DNA of 64,000 nt. Source: Paraburkholderia sp. BL10I2N1. GTDB taxonomy: Bacteria; Pseudomonadota; Gammaproteobacteria; Burkholderiales; Burkholderiaceae. Where the stretch lies: positions 2,232,001 through 2,296,000 of the forward strand of contig NZ_SNWA01000002.1 of assembly GCF_004361815.1 (NCBI RefSeq). The letters are read 5' to 3'. Position 1 is the stretch's first letter. Each line of letters begins with the position of its first letter. Position numbers and translations under genes: made by a program. This document shows, piece by piece, positions 1 through 8,015 of this stretch. The notes under the pieces were generated by a model. It was not told the origin of the DNA. It ran no database searches and worked only from the letters and a program-made list of their open reading frames with translations.

Positions 1-545
1 CCAACTGAAGCTATTCGACCTGGCACCCGTTTTTCAGGATGTTGGACAACTCGATTTCCCAGCGCGCTCGATACCAATCGATCAATTCGATCGCCTCATC
101 CAACGTGGTTGCCACAGGGTTGGTCAGCAGGCGCCATTCGATCGGCTTGACGCCGGGCGGCGTGTCAAATTCGCGCGCGACCAGGCACGTCGCAGCGATG
201 CACTTGCCCTTGCTGGCGGGCAACTCGACGCGCTGCAGCCACAGGCGCTGATGCACCGTGCGCGCTTTGACGCCATGACGTGAAGCCATCGTGAAGGCGA
301 TTTCTCCCACCGCTTCGCCGCGGGTCGCGCGCTCCCAGAGCTTGTCGCCCTCGGGCAGGCAGCGGTTATGAGCGGCACGCACCAGCCAGTCGGCCGGGTT
401 GCCCAGCGCATCGACTCGCTCCATCAGCGCCATCAGATCCGCTTCGCGGTCGGCCACATACATCAAGCGCGTGGATGGCAGACTCGGCGCCATCTCGGCG
501 ATGCGCTCATGGCCTTCCTTCACCCTTTCCATGAACCTCCCGCGT
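1..545 (-). pseudogene. IS4-family (Tn5-like) transposase fragment, interrupted by a stop
   Basis: The frame encodes the middle of a Tn5/IS4-type DDE transposase. It contains a DREAD box (MYVADREADL), WLVRAAHNR, and the Y-R-E-like signature LIDWYRARWEIE near the end. The frame stops at 11-13 (TAG) just after CQVE. The same frame continues past this stop with Leu-Gln-Leu, as in intact relatives, so the stop looks like a nonsense change and not the natural end. The N-terminal half is missing: the open frame runs upstream into sequence belonging to the neighbouring IS110 element at about position 545. The gene is therefore truncated at one end, disrupted at the other, and cut by the window edge. 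Confidence 0.75.
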
Positions 546-554
546 CCATGGTTT

Positions 555-1880
555 TCATGCCGTTGCGTGATCAGCGGTCGATAGCGGAACGAGTTCGCGT
601 CCCAATTCCTTTGCAAGCCGCTTCAGAGCGCGTTCCTTGCTCTTGCGTACCTGCTCCTCATAGCGCGCGAGCCCCTGCTCGACATAGTCATCTCCCTTCA
701 CCATCACGCGCCAGAACCAGCCAGCCAGTTTGCGCGCCAGCGCCTTGGTCGCGATGAGACCGCCGCGACGCGCGGCAAGGCGCCGGTAAAAGCCTCCGAG
801 CGCGATGTCCTTACTGCGCACCAGACTCTGCGCCATCATGCAAAACAGTTGGCCTGTGCGATTACGCCCGCGCCGCACGCCTTTCTTGCGTTTGCCGCTG
901 TCGTGGCTACCCGGCGCCAGCCCGGCCCATGCGGTGAAATGTTTCTCGGTGGGCCAGATGCTCAGGTCGATGCCGACTTCGCCGATCAGTTGCAGCACGC
1001 CGTACTCTGACAGCGCGGGCAGCCTGGTCAGATCGCGTCCGCCGCACATCTGGGCGAGTATTTCCCGCAGCCGGGTGATATGCGGGGCGTTGACACCCGT
1101 TTGTCTGGTGGATCTGGGCAACGGCGGCGGTGCCTCGTCATGGGGCGGCAGCACGGCTGCAATGCGTCGGTCACAGTCGGCGATGAGCTTCTGGTAGTGG
1201 TCCCAGGATTGCAACGCCTGTTCCAGCAAAAAGAGGTGCTCGTCGGCCCAGGTGCCGCGCAAGGCCTCGATGACAGCCTGCTTTTTCCGGCGCCGGATCT
1301 GCACGGCACACAGGGCGGCAAGTGCCTCGGGAGAGCGTTCTCCGGCCACGATCGCGCGGACCACGGCCAGGCCACTGACACCGCTCAGGGAAGCAATCAC
1401 GTCGTGCAGCTTGATATTCATCCGGTCGAAGGCTTTCTGCATCAGTTGCACACAACTGGCAGCCGATGCGACATGATCGGCACGCAGGCGCAGGTAGTCC
1501 TGCAACCGGCGGATGTCGGCCGCAGGCACGAAACCGGCGTGCAGCAACCCATGCATATGGAGGGTGGCCCCCCACTGGCTGTCTGCCATGTCAGTCTTGC
1601 GTCCGGGCAGATTGCGGGTCTGCCGGCCGTTAACCATGCGCACCTCCAGACCTGCGGCCTCAAGCAGCCCGTAAAGGGGCAGCCAGTAAACGCCGGTCGC
1701 TTCCATCGCGACCGAATGGACACCTTCTGACAGCAGCCAGTCACGCAGCGTGTGAAGCTGTGAGGTCACGGTACCGAACACTTTCGGTGTATCACCACCC
1801 ACCGAGACATGCATGTGTTCGCTGCCCACGTCCACGAACGCGGCGAGCGGATCCAGCAAAGGAAGCTTGTTGTCTGACAT
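555..1880 (-). CDS. IS110-family transposase (DEDD recombinase)
   Basis: This protein of about 441 residues starts at the internal ATG (MSDNKLPLLD), which has GGAG just upstream. The first part is the RuvC-like DEDD domain, with FVDVGSEHMHVSV, MEATGVYWLPLYG and GRKTDMADSQW. The C-terminal part is the Tnp_IS110 domain with the helix-hairpin-helix segment LPALSEYGVLQLIGEVG and the conserved serine region GLAPGSHDSGKRKKG. IS110 enzymes move DNA as RNA-guided bridge recombinases and make no target duplication. The frame is intact and could be active. The upstream AUG (1913) would add only 11 unsupported residues. It abuts the broken IS4 gene on its 3' side. Confidence 0.92.
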   Translation of the reverse strand: MSDNKLPLLDPLAAFVDVGSEHMHVSVGGDTPKVFGTVTSQLHTLRDWLLSEGVHSVAMEATGVYWLPLYGLLEAAGLEVRMVNGRQTRNLPGRKTDMADSQWGATLHMHGLLHAGFVPAADIRRLQDYLRLRADHVASAASCVQLMQKAFDRMNIKLHDVIASLSGVSGLAVVRAIVAGERSPEALAALCAVQIRRRKKQAVIEALRGTWADEHLFLLEQALQSWDHYQKLIADCDRRIAAVLPPHDEAPPPLPRSTRQTGVNAPHITRLREILAQMCGGRDLTRLPALSEYGVLQLIGEVGIDLSIWPTEKHFTAWAGLAPGSHDSGKRKKGVRRGRNRTGQLFCMMAQSLVRSKDIALGGFYRRLAARRGGLIATKALARKLAGWFWRVMVKGDDYVEQGLARYEEQVRKSKERALKRLAKELGRELVPLSTADHATA

Positions 1881-2205
1881 GGGAGCTCCGAATCTGCGAA
1901 TCACAATGCGCACCGCAGCACCGACCCGGCCGCGTCACAGGGATACCAAATCTTTCCAACGGGAAGCAAAGCTCACCAGAATGTGCGACTGACAGCGACC
2001 AGAGCTAGTCTTTAGTACAGGCAATCGAATAGGCGATGCACTACAGCTGGAATCAGCCACGCTGTCGGCGCTACGGCGCGTGGCATAACGATACCCGGTT
2101 CATGGTCCGTGTGCGGTTTTTGCCAAAAAACTGGCCGCTTTAGTTGATCGTAGCCTTCGGCTTTGCCGGCAAAGAAACTGTCGATCCAGTTGGCTTCCGT
2201 CAGTT
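1881..2205 (-). other. Non-coding end of the IS110 element (candidate bridge RNA region)
   Basis: About 320 bases upstream of the IS110 transposase start have no convincing gene; the 68-residue minus-strand frame here matches nothing recognisable. The stretch holds local inverted repeats, for example around 2116-2150 where GCGG-TTTTTGCC pairs with GGC-AAAAA-CCGC-like sequence. In the IS110 group the non-coding end upstream of the transposase encodes the bridge RNA that specifies target and donor. This assignment is by position only. Confidence 0.35.
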
Positions 2206-2210
2206 CTGCC

Positions 2211-2809
2211 TTATCCAAAGGCCGAACTTAAAGTGACGCACTGCGTTGCTATTGGCGACTGAACCAGCATGCCCGCCCCCCAGCATATCAGCCTGACCTT
2301 TTGTGCTTTTTGGATGGTTGCGATCTTATCTTCAGCAGACTTGTCCATCGAGGCTTGGACCTCATGAAACATTTCATGGCCACAAAGGGAGAGATACGGC
2401 TGGTTGAACGCGTTTTTGCTGATGGCAGTAACCGTGCCGGAGATCCACAAGGTTTTTCCCTTGTACTCGTTGTCGGCCGCGACTTCATTTGCATCGTACT
2501 TTCAGCTGAGATCGACTGCTGTTACCTTTACCGGCGAACCTAGGTTTTGGGCATGCCAGTCATGCAGCAGAGCGCTCTCACCCGTGGACCAGACTTTAAG
2601 ATCTTCAGCGCGACTCCATCCTTGGCCAGCTTGATCGTCTCAGGGTCAAACTGAGGAGGTGGTGGGGCTGTCGGCGCGGTGAGTTTGGTTGTTGCCACCG
2701 TGGCCGTCTTGGCCGACTCGCCTGGTGCATGCGATTTGTGCGTAAAGGGCGAGAATGCCACCAGAACAAGCACACCCCCACCGATCCATTTCAAAGCCTT
2801 GTTCATCAT
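2211..2809 (-). pseudogene. OB-fold (tRNA_anti-like) membrane-anchored protein, frameshifted and with a stop
   Basis: Reading the minus strand gives one split protein. Residues at the start (MMNKALKWIGGGVLVLVAF) form a single N-terminal membrane segment, followed by a Pro/Thr-rich linker. Around 2600 the sense frame changes after VALKIL and continues as KVWSTGESALLHDWHAQN. At about 2501 an in-frame TGA separates TAVDLS from KYDANEVAADNEYKGKTL. The rest is an OB-fold domain (VSGTV-like ISGTVTAISKNAF, then KAQKVRLICWGAG) typical of the tRNA_anti-like family. The start and end are natural. At least one frameshift and one nonsense codon make it a pseudogene, unless they are assembly errors. Function is unknown. 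Confidence 0.7.
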
Positions 2810-3796
2810 TTACCTCTTACCTCGCGTGCCAACTCTAAAAGGAGGGGAACTGTGTTCCCCTTCACCTTTCAGCGTGGAAAGCTTGGCTGGGCGCAATCGT
2901 GGTGGATTGCCGCATGTCGAGGCTCTACTCCAGAGACCGGGCCGAGAGTCGACGAAAGTAGGGCGCCGTCATGCACAGCGGTGCTGCGGCAAAGCAATGC
3001 AGTGGCGCAACGATGCATGCTGGCGGCTAGACGAGCTGACAGCCGATTACCGCGCTGCGTCCAAGGACGATCGTGCCCCCAATCGCCAATGCCAACTGGG
3101 CATCAAACGCGTCGGTAGTGACGGTGGTATGAAATGGAGCCGGCTTTTGATCACCACTTCACGCGTTGTCGGATGTATGGAGGATTCGCTTAAGGAGTTC
3201 CGGGTAAGACCGGGCTGTGGCTACCGCACTGCGGAATGCGGAGCGCATCATGCATTGGGAATTCTTACGTGGGGCCAAGGTCGCTGACTGGCTCGGGAGC
3301 ACTGCGGTTGTCGTTGAGAACGTACGACCGCAGATCAGAAAGCGCCTCGAATCGCCCCGCTTGTGAGTGCACGTCCGACCGGCAAGTCATGGCAAACGCG
3401 TGAGTTGAGGCGCACGTCCCGGATAGTAGCTAACGAATTACTGGCGACCCGAAGCGTCGCGAGCCGATAGCCCGTTTTGCCGGGCTTAACCGACGCCTGA
3501 ATGTCCGATCGACGATGCGGGCGAACGACTCTTCATGGCCGTACCCGGCCTGTCGCGACCTTCCGTTCTCGACCCAAGGGGCCGAATCCCCTTCGTTCGT
3601 TAGGCAACACACCGGCATCGAGTAGGCCAAGGCCTCGCGGTTTTCATCCAACGAACTGTGGGAAACTGCTTGCTCGCTCACGCTGTGCAGGAATGCCGGC
3701 GATGGCTCGGACCGACGTCGGCGACGCGCATTGCATTTTGGAAAGAATCTCCGGGGGTGCTTACGGATATCGAACGTAAACCTTGTGAGGTTTGAC
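2810..3796. other. About 1 kb without a recognisable gene
   Basis: The open frames in this stretch (for example the plus-strand frame from 2679) are Arg/Cys-rich and resemble no known protein. No RNA gene, repeat or clear terminator was seen. Considering the pseudogenes on both sides, this is probably eroded DNA. Confidence 0.4.
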
Positions 3797-4108
3797 ATGA
3801 CTACGAATGACGAAGATGGTTTGTCCGCTGGCCCAGTTCCAACAATCGACCCCGTGAACCAGGCGGATGACCCGCCTGTGCCCGATCCAGTAATCGACCC
3901 GATGGACACGATAGTCGACCCCGTAACCCCGGGACTCGAGCCATCGTTATCTGGCGACCCCATGCCGGAGCCGGGTGAGGAACCCGTTGCAGTTGTGACT
4001 GCACCTCCCCCGCCTGAATTAACTGATGTAACTGATCCTCCCGTTGAGGGTGGTGGTGGTGATGGTGACGGTGGTGGTGGTAAAGACGATCCAGATCCCG
4101 GCGAGTGA
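3797..4108 (+). CDS. Hypothetical acidic Pro/Asp-rich protein
   Basis: This 103-residue protein starts at ATG 3797 behind GTGAGG about six bases upstream. It is dominated by Asp, Pro, Val and Glu. Short periodic PxxDPV-type phrases (PTIDPVNQ, PVIDPMD, TIVDPVTPG) are followed by a Gly/Asp-rich tail (GGGGDGDGGGG). There is no signal peptide or membrane segment. The low-complexity periodicity suggests an unstructured or cation-binding protein, but no family was recognised. A longer open frame lies on the opposite strand over the same DNA; its Ser/Gly/Pro composition looks like a shadow of this repeat. Confidence 0.5.
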   Translation: MTTNDEDGLSAGPVPTIDPVNQADDPPVPDPVIDPMDTIVDPVTPGLEPSLSGDPMPEPGEEPVAVVTAPPPPELTDVTDPPVEGGGGDGDGGGGKDDPDPGE

Positions 4109-4495
4109 TAGTCGTAGTCGCCTGAACTTCGCACGTTGTTGAGCTCGGCGTTCAATAAATGAACGCCGACAACTCATTCCGAACTTCACAAACCAGCGCG
4201 CTCATCTGCCGACAGCGATGTTCGAGAGCCCTGGATACGGCGGTACGCGTTGTAGTGTCGAAGCGCGCCTTGCTTGTCCCCTCGAAGTTCCTTGAGTCTT
4301 GCAAGGTCGTAGTGTGCGTCCGCGTAATCCGGCTCAATCGCGAGGCACTTGCCGTAGCCCACGTGGAGAGCCGGCCACAGGACCCGTAAGAAGTCGGTGC
4401 TACTATCTTTCGCTCAGATCAAGCACCCTTGCCGATGCCCGCCTCGGACGGCCGTTCGAATTTCCACCCAGCACCTTCGTTCGAAGGAACAAGCA
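4109..4495. other. Intergenic stretch of about 390 bases
   Basis: No gene is supported here. The only structure noted is an imperfect inverted repeat near 4147-4166 (GCGTTCAATAAATGAACGC), which could act as a terminator for the preceding gene although no T-run follows it. Confidence 0.35.
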
Positions 4496-5131
4496 GTGAC
4501 CCGATCACACTCGCCGGCGCGTTTCGATGCACCCGGAGATGAACAGCATCGACGTATCGTGGATGCCATTCATGACCATGGCTGGTCGGAACAGGACAAT
4601 TTTTTTCCGCCGGATTTGACGCTCGCGCTGGCGTTGGAATGTGCAGCGCTTGCGACGGCCGGGACGCTCACATTGGCGCTTGTCGGCCAGGGCGCGGCAC
4701 GTTCTCTTCAGCCCGATGTGCGCGGCGACCGGATTCAGTGGCTGGAGGCGGGCCAGTCCGAAGCCCGCGACCGGTATCTCGCGATCATGGAAATGCTGCG
4801 TATTGCGTTGAATCGCGGGCTCTTTCTGGGACTCGAAGAATACGAAAGCCACTTCGCATGCTACGCCCCGGGCGCTTCGTATCAGCGACACCGCGATCAA
4901 TTTCGCGATGACGATAGCCGCACGGTGTCCGTCATCGTCTATCTGAATGCGGACTGGCTGCCTGAGCACGGCGGTGCATTGCGGCTACATCCTGAGGGCT
5001 TGAGCACGCAGGACATCTCGCCAGTCGGCAGCCGGCTCGCAGTGTTTCTATCCGCCGACATGCTGCACGAAGTATTGCCTGCAACGCGCGACCGCATGTC
5101 GCTCACGGGATGGTTTAGACGCCGCTCGTGA
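4496..5131 (+). CDS. 2OG-Fe(II) oxygenase (prolyl 4-hydroxylase-like)
   Basis: The start is GTG 4496, because AAGGA lies seven bases upstream; the frame remains open to 4397 but that part is not protein-like. The 211-residue product has the double-stranded beta-helix core of non-haem iron, 2-oxoglutarate dioxygenases. An HxD pair lies in YQRHRDQFR, a distal His in ADMLHEVLP, and the 2OG-binding Arg follows in RDRMSLTGWFRR. VSVIVYLNADW and HGGALRLHPEG are typical of the P4Hc/2OG-FeII_Oxy_3 branch. All three iron ligands are present, so it may be active. The substrate is unknown and no operon partner is intact nearby. Confidence 0.85.
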   Translation: MTRSHSPARFDAPGDEQHRRIVDAIHDHGWSEQDNFFPPDLTLALALECAALATAGTLTLALVGQGAARSLQPDVRGDRIQWLEAGQSEARDRYLAIMEMLRIALNRGLFLGLEEYESHFACYAPGASYQRHRDQFRDDDSRTVSVIVYLNADWLPEHGGALRLHPEGLSTQDISPVGSRLAVFLSADMLHEVLPATRDRMSLTGWFRRRS

Positions 5132-5155
5132 TCTCCCAGGCCGTTCCGGGGCACC

Positions 5156-5449
5156 GTGATTTTCGTGCTGCTCACGCTGGCGATTACCCGCTGGGTAGCC
5201 CGGCGCACCCGGTCAGCCTCGGATTATTACGCCGGCCTGACCGGCCTGCAGAATGGCCTGGCAAACGACGGTGATATGGTGTCGGCCGCGTCCTTCCTGG
5301 GCATCTCCGCGCTGATCGTGAAGGTGTTTTCCGGGCCGCTCAGCGACTGGCTCGGGCGGCGCAAGGGGCTGCTGTTGCTCGGCGACGGGCTGGCAGGCCC
5401 GAACTGTGCCCTTCGACGCTGTACCGGGATTGCGCAGAGGATCGTTTAA
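5156..5449 (+). pseudogene. Fused remnants of an actP-type symporter and an MFS permease
   Basis: Two unrelated transporter pieces share one frame. The first half ([20 protein letters not shown], then [20 protein letters not shown]) matches the N-terminal region of ActP-like sodium/acetate symporters. After SALI the sequence switches to [17 protein letters not shown], the loop 2-3 signature of major facilitator permeases. Neither part is long enough to be a carrier, and the tail after [10 protein letters not shown] is not protein-like. This is best read as an illegitimate junction between two decayed genes. Confidence 0.6.
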
Positions 5450-5867
5450 GCAACGCCGACGCCATCGATACGTGTGATCTTCAGCGATAAATGGCGGTGA
5501 ATTTTCAGCGCTATGTGGCGCCGATGAAGAAGGTGCTGCGGGGGCTTCGATGCGATGCGTTCTCGGAACAACAGCCCAAGGGCAGTTCACGACCCACTTC
5601 CGCCTCTCCGGTAGGTTTCGCGAACGACGGCTCTCGGACCGCTATGAGACGATGGCCGATGTCGTTTTGAACTACCAGTCGTTGGTGGGTCGGGTGGAGA
5701 TGCGCCACCATCGCACACGTGACGGCCCGATCAAAAGAGAAGACGCATTCGTTAGCAAGCACCTCAATCAGCACGGAAACCGCGCCGGCATATGGCCGGA
5801 TACCGGCCTCTAAACTGGTCATCAATATCTACTGCGTGATTCGTATGAAGGTCAAATTGGAAAGGCA

Positions 5868-6733
5868 ATGACGAAGACGATACGCTGCCAGTGGGACAGT
5901 GGAGAGATCGCGCTGGACGTGGATGAGGCCGGCAGCGGCGCTTCGGTCGTCCTCCTGCCGGCCCTGAGTACGATTTCCACGCGCCTGGAGATGCGCCCGC
6001 TGCTCGACTTGCTCGCGCCTCAGTTTCACGTGACGACGGTTGACTGGCCGGGGTTCGGCGATCAGGCGCGGCCAAAGGAAGGATGGTCGCCGGAGCTTCT
6101 CTCGGCGTTTCTTAACTGGTTCCTAAGCCACATCGTGGCACCACCGCACGCCATTGTGGCGGCCGGACATGCAGCCACCTATGCGCTTTACCAGGCCGTC
6201 TTGCGGCCAGGTACGGTTGATCGCCTGGTCCTCGTCGCACCGACGTGGCGCGGCCCGTTGCCGACGATGAGGGGTGGCCAGCGGGCCTGGTTCTCCCGTG
6301 TGCGCGCTGCGATCGATCACCCCCTCGCTGGCCCGCCTCTCTACCCGGCTCAACGTTCAGCCGCCATGTCATCACCATGATGGCGAGAGAACACGTTTAC
6401 AGCGATCCTGACTGGCTTGACGGCGATCGTCTCGCGGCCAAACTCGCCGTCACCCGTGCACCCCGTTCGGTACGCTTTGTGACCGGTGCGCTAGACCGGG
6501 TCGCCAACCGTGCGGCGTTCCTTGATCTTGCGCGCCGGGCCAACAATGCGATCCTCGTGATCTACGGCGATCAGACGCCGCCGAAATCGCGTGCCGAAAT
6601 GGAGGCGTTAGGACAATTGCCAAATGTTCAGGTTGAATGGGTCATGAAGGGCAAGCTCGCGATTCACGAAGAGTTTCCAGAAATCGTCTCCATTGCCATC
6701 AGGCGGTTTTTGACGAAGGAATCGCCGCTTTAG
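5868..6733 (+). pseudogene. Alpha/beta hydrolase, frameshifted (copy 1)
   Basis: Frame 1 (5868 to about 6335) gives the N-terminal part: VVLLPALSTIS, HVTTVDWPGFGDQARP and VDRLVLVAPTWRG. Frame 2 (about 6335-6733) gives the C-terminal part: HVITMMAREHVYSDPDW, LVIYGDQTPPKSRAEMEAL and KLAIHEEFP. Compared with the second copy at 20.4-20.8 kb, this copy has two extra bases (in CTACCCGG and CGTTCAGCC) that break the frame. The nucleophile elbow reads GHAAT (residues 100-104) in place of GxSxG, so the intact ancestor may not have been a classical serine hydrolase. It lies upstream of the His-rich gene, and that order is kept in the second copy. Confidence 0.75.
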
Positions 6734-7437
6734 ACGATCAACGACAGACGGGCATAGGCAGACGCTCTGGAATGCTTCCCCTATCAACTGTCTGACCGTG
6801 CATCAACTATTCGCGCGTGTTGTCGGGCGCTGCGTGAAATCCATTTGCTCAACGCTCTCTTCGATCGCATATGGGGTAACCCGCCAGTTCGCTCCTGGGC
6901 GCCGACAGTTACTTGAAAGCCACCATCAATTCACTTCCATCAATCGGTGGATTGAGGGATGATGGAGCGAGTCCCTGTGAACGGGTCCTTTGCTGTGCTC
7001 AAGCTGCTCGACAGCGTGTTTACCCAGGCAGAAGAGCCGAGCCCGCGCCCGGAAAAGAAGGCCCCCCATCCACCGCGAGGAGAGTCACCATGAGCACCTG
7101 TCACGAACCACACCATGCGCATCACGACCATCAGCATAGTCCGGATTGCGGCCACACAGCGATCAGGCATAACGATCACGTCGACTATCTGCATGACGGT
7201 CATCTGCATCACCCGCACGGCGATCATGTAGACGAGCATAGGCTCGAAGTGAACGCGAACAATCCCGATCAATGTACACCGGGCTGCGGCGGCCACGCGC
7301 CGGGCCACGTCCATGGCCCCGGGTGCGGCCACGAACCTGTGCCACATGGGGACCACGTTGACTATCTCGTCGACGGTCACCTGCATCATCCGCACGGAGA
7401 TCATTGCGACGATCACGGCCCGGTCGAACTCGCCTGA
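6251..7437 (+). repeat. Left arm of a diverged inverted duplication flanking the zinc island
   Basis: This segment (hydrolase C-terminal half, spacer, His-rich gene) recurs in inverted orientation at 19359-20847. Both coding parts are closely similar. The spacers share short islands such as GATTGAG-GATGATGGAG and GCCCGGAAAAGAAG, but differ in length. Confidence 0.7.
7090..7437 (+). CDS. His-rich repeat protein, putative zinc-binding/buffer protein (copy 1)
   Basis: This 115-residue protein starts at ATG 7090 with GAGGAGAG upstream. I count 29 His and 6 Cys. It has an internal duplication of the phrase DHVDYL-x-DGHLHHPHGDH, separated by a Cys/Gly/His centre (CTPGCGGH and GPGCGHE). It has no signal peptide or membrane helix, so it is probably cytoplasmic. 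The composition strongly implies divalent metal binding. Its place at the border of a Zur/Znu/COG0523 cluster points to zinc (inference). A near-identical gene occupies the other border of the island. No named family is assigned with confidence. Confidence 0.8.
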   Translation: MSTCHEPHHAHHDHQHSPDCGHTAIRHNDHVDYLHDGHLHHPHGDHVDEHRLEVNANNPDQCTPGCGGHAPGHVHGPGCGHEPVPHGDHVDYLVDGHLHHPHGDHCDDHGPVELA

Positions 7438-7807
7438 GCGAGCGATGAAAGGCGATTGATGCCTTTGAAAACGGACTGATCTCAGTCGAACGGAGTCTGC
7501 CCGCGGATTGCTGCTCACCACGGCGGGATACGCGTCGCCCCTGCACCGAAGCACGTCGTGTTGACAAAAAAATAAAGTTGTATAGTGCTGACATTGATTT
7601 CGAACGATTTTTTGCGAGCAATGCGGTGACATCGCGGAAAGTTGTATAGTCGCCCCTTTGATTTAAAAGGGGAAAGTGTCTAAAAACGGACCATAAATTC
7701 GCGAGTATTCAGCGCGTTCGGGATACGATCGCTGATCGCTGATCGCTGATCGCTGATCGCTGATCGCTGATCGCTGATCGCTGATCGCTGATCGCTGTAC
7801 TGCGTGA
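7438..7807. other. Intergenic region with twin 13-mers and a heptamer array
   Basis: No gene is supported. The region contains TTGACA at 7561, two copies of AAAGTTGTATAGT (7574-7586 and 7638-7650) and a GATCGCT tandem array. The twin 13-mers each end in a -10-like TATAGT, so they may be promoter or operator copies; this is an inference. Confidence 0.45.
7727..7796. repeat. (GATCGCT)10 heptanucleotide tandem repeat
   Basis: Ten perfect, uninterrupted copies of a 7-base unit run from 7727 to 7796. Each unit contains GATC (a Dam-type site in organisms that have one). Such arrays can change copy number by slippage. It lies in non-coding DNA downstream of the tonB operon and of the His-rich gene, so any effect would be on RNA 3' ends or on DNA structure. 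Confidence 0.95.
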
Positions 7808-8011
7808 CTAGAATAGGTCGGGCACGGGAAGTTCGACCTGGGTGGCGGTCGGCCAGGAAATGACGGTCACCTCATCTGTTTCAGCTGACCGGAACCTGGG
7901 CTTGCCCGGACGCTCGTGCAATAGAGTCGCCTGCTGCCCACGAACGTCCACCGTTGGTCGGCCCCGGAGCTGGCCACCTCGCGCTTCTGTCCGGCTGGAG
8001 TGACCGCTCAT
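7808..8011 (-). CDS. Small hypothetical ORF directly after tonB
   Basis: This 67-residue frame starts with ATG four bases after the tonB stop, a spacing suggesting translational coupling as the last gene of the receptor-exbB-exbD-tonB operon. The product is Arg-rich at the N-terminus and resembles no family known to me. No transmembrane segment is visible. It may be spurious. Confidence 0.3.
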   Translation of the reverse strand: MSGHSSRTEARGGQLRGRPTVDVRGQQATLLHERPGKPRFRSAETDEVTVISWPTATQVELPVPDLF

Positions 8012-8015
8012 CGCT

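Noticed and set aside
2012..2218. 68-codon minus-strand ORF between the IS110 and OB-fold genes
   Set aside because: It has no recognisable motif or RBS. The region is better explained as the non-coding end of the IS110 element.
3430..4155. 241-codon minus-strand frame rich in Ser/Gly/Pro
   Set aside because: It is the complement of the repetitive Pro/Asp-rich plus-strand gene. It has no RBS and its second half is Arg-rich noise.
7727..7796. Possible CRISPR array
   Set aside because: The units are only seven bases and directly adjacent, with no spacers and no cas genes.
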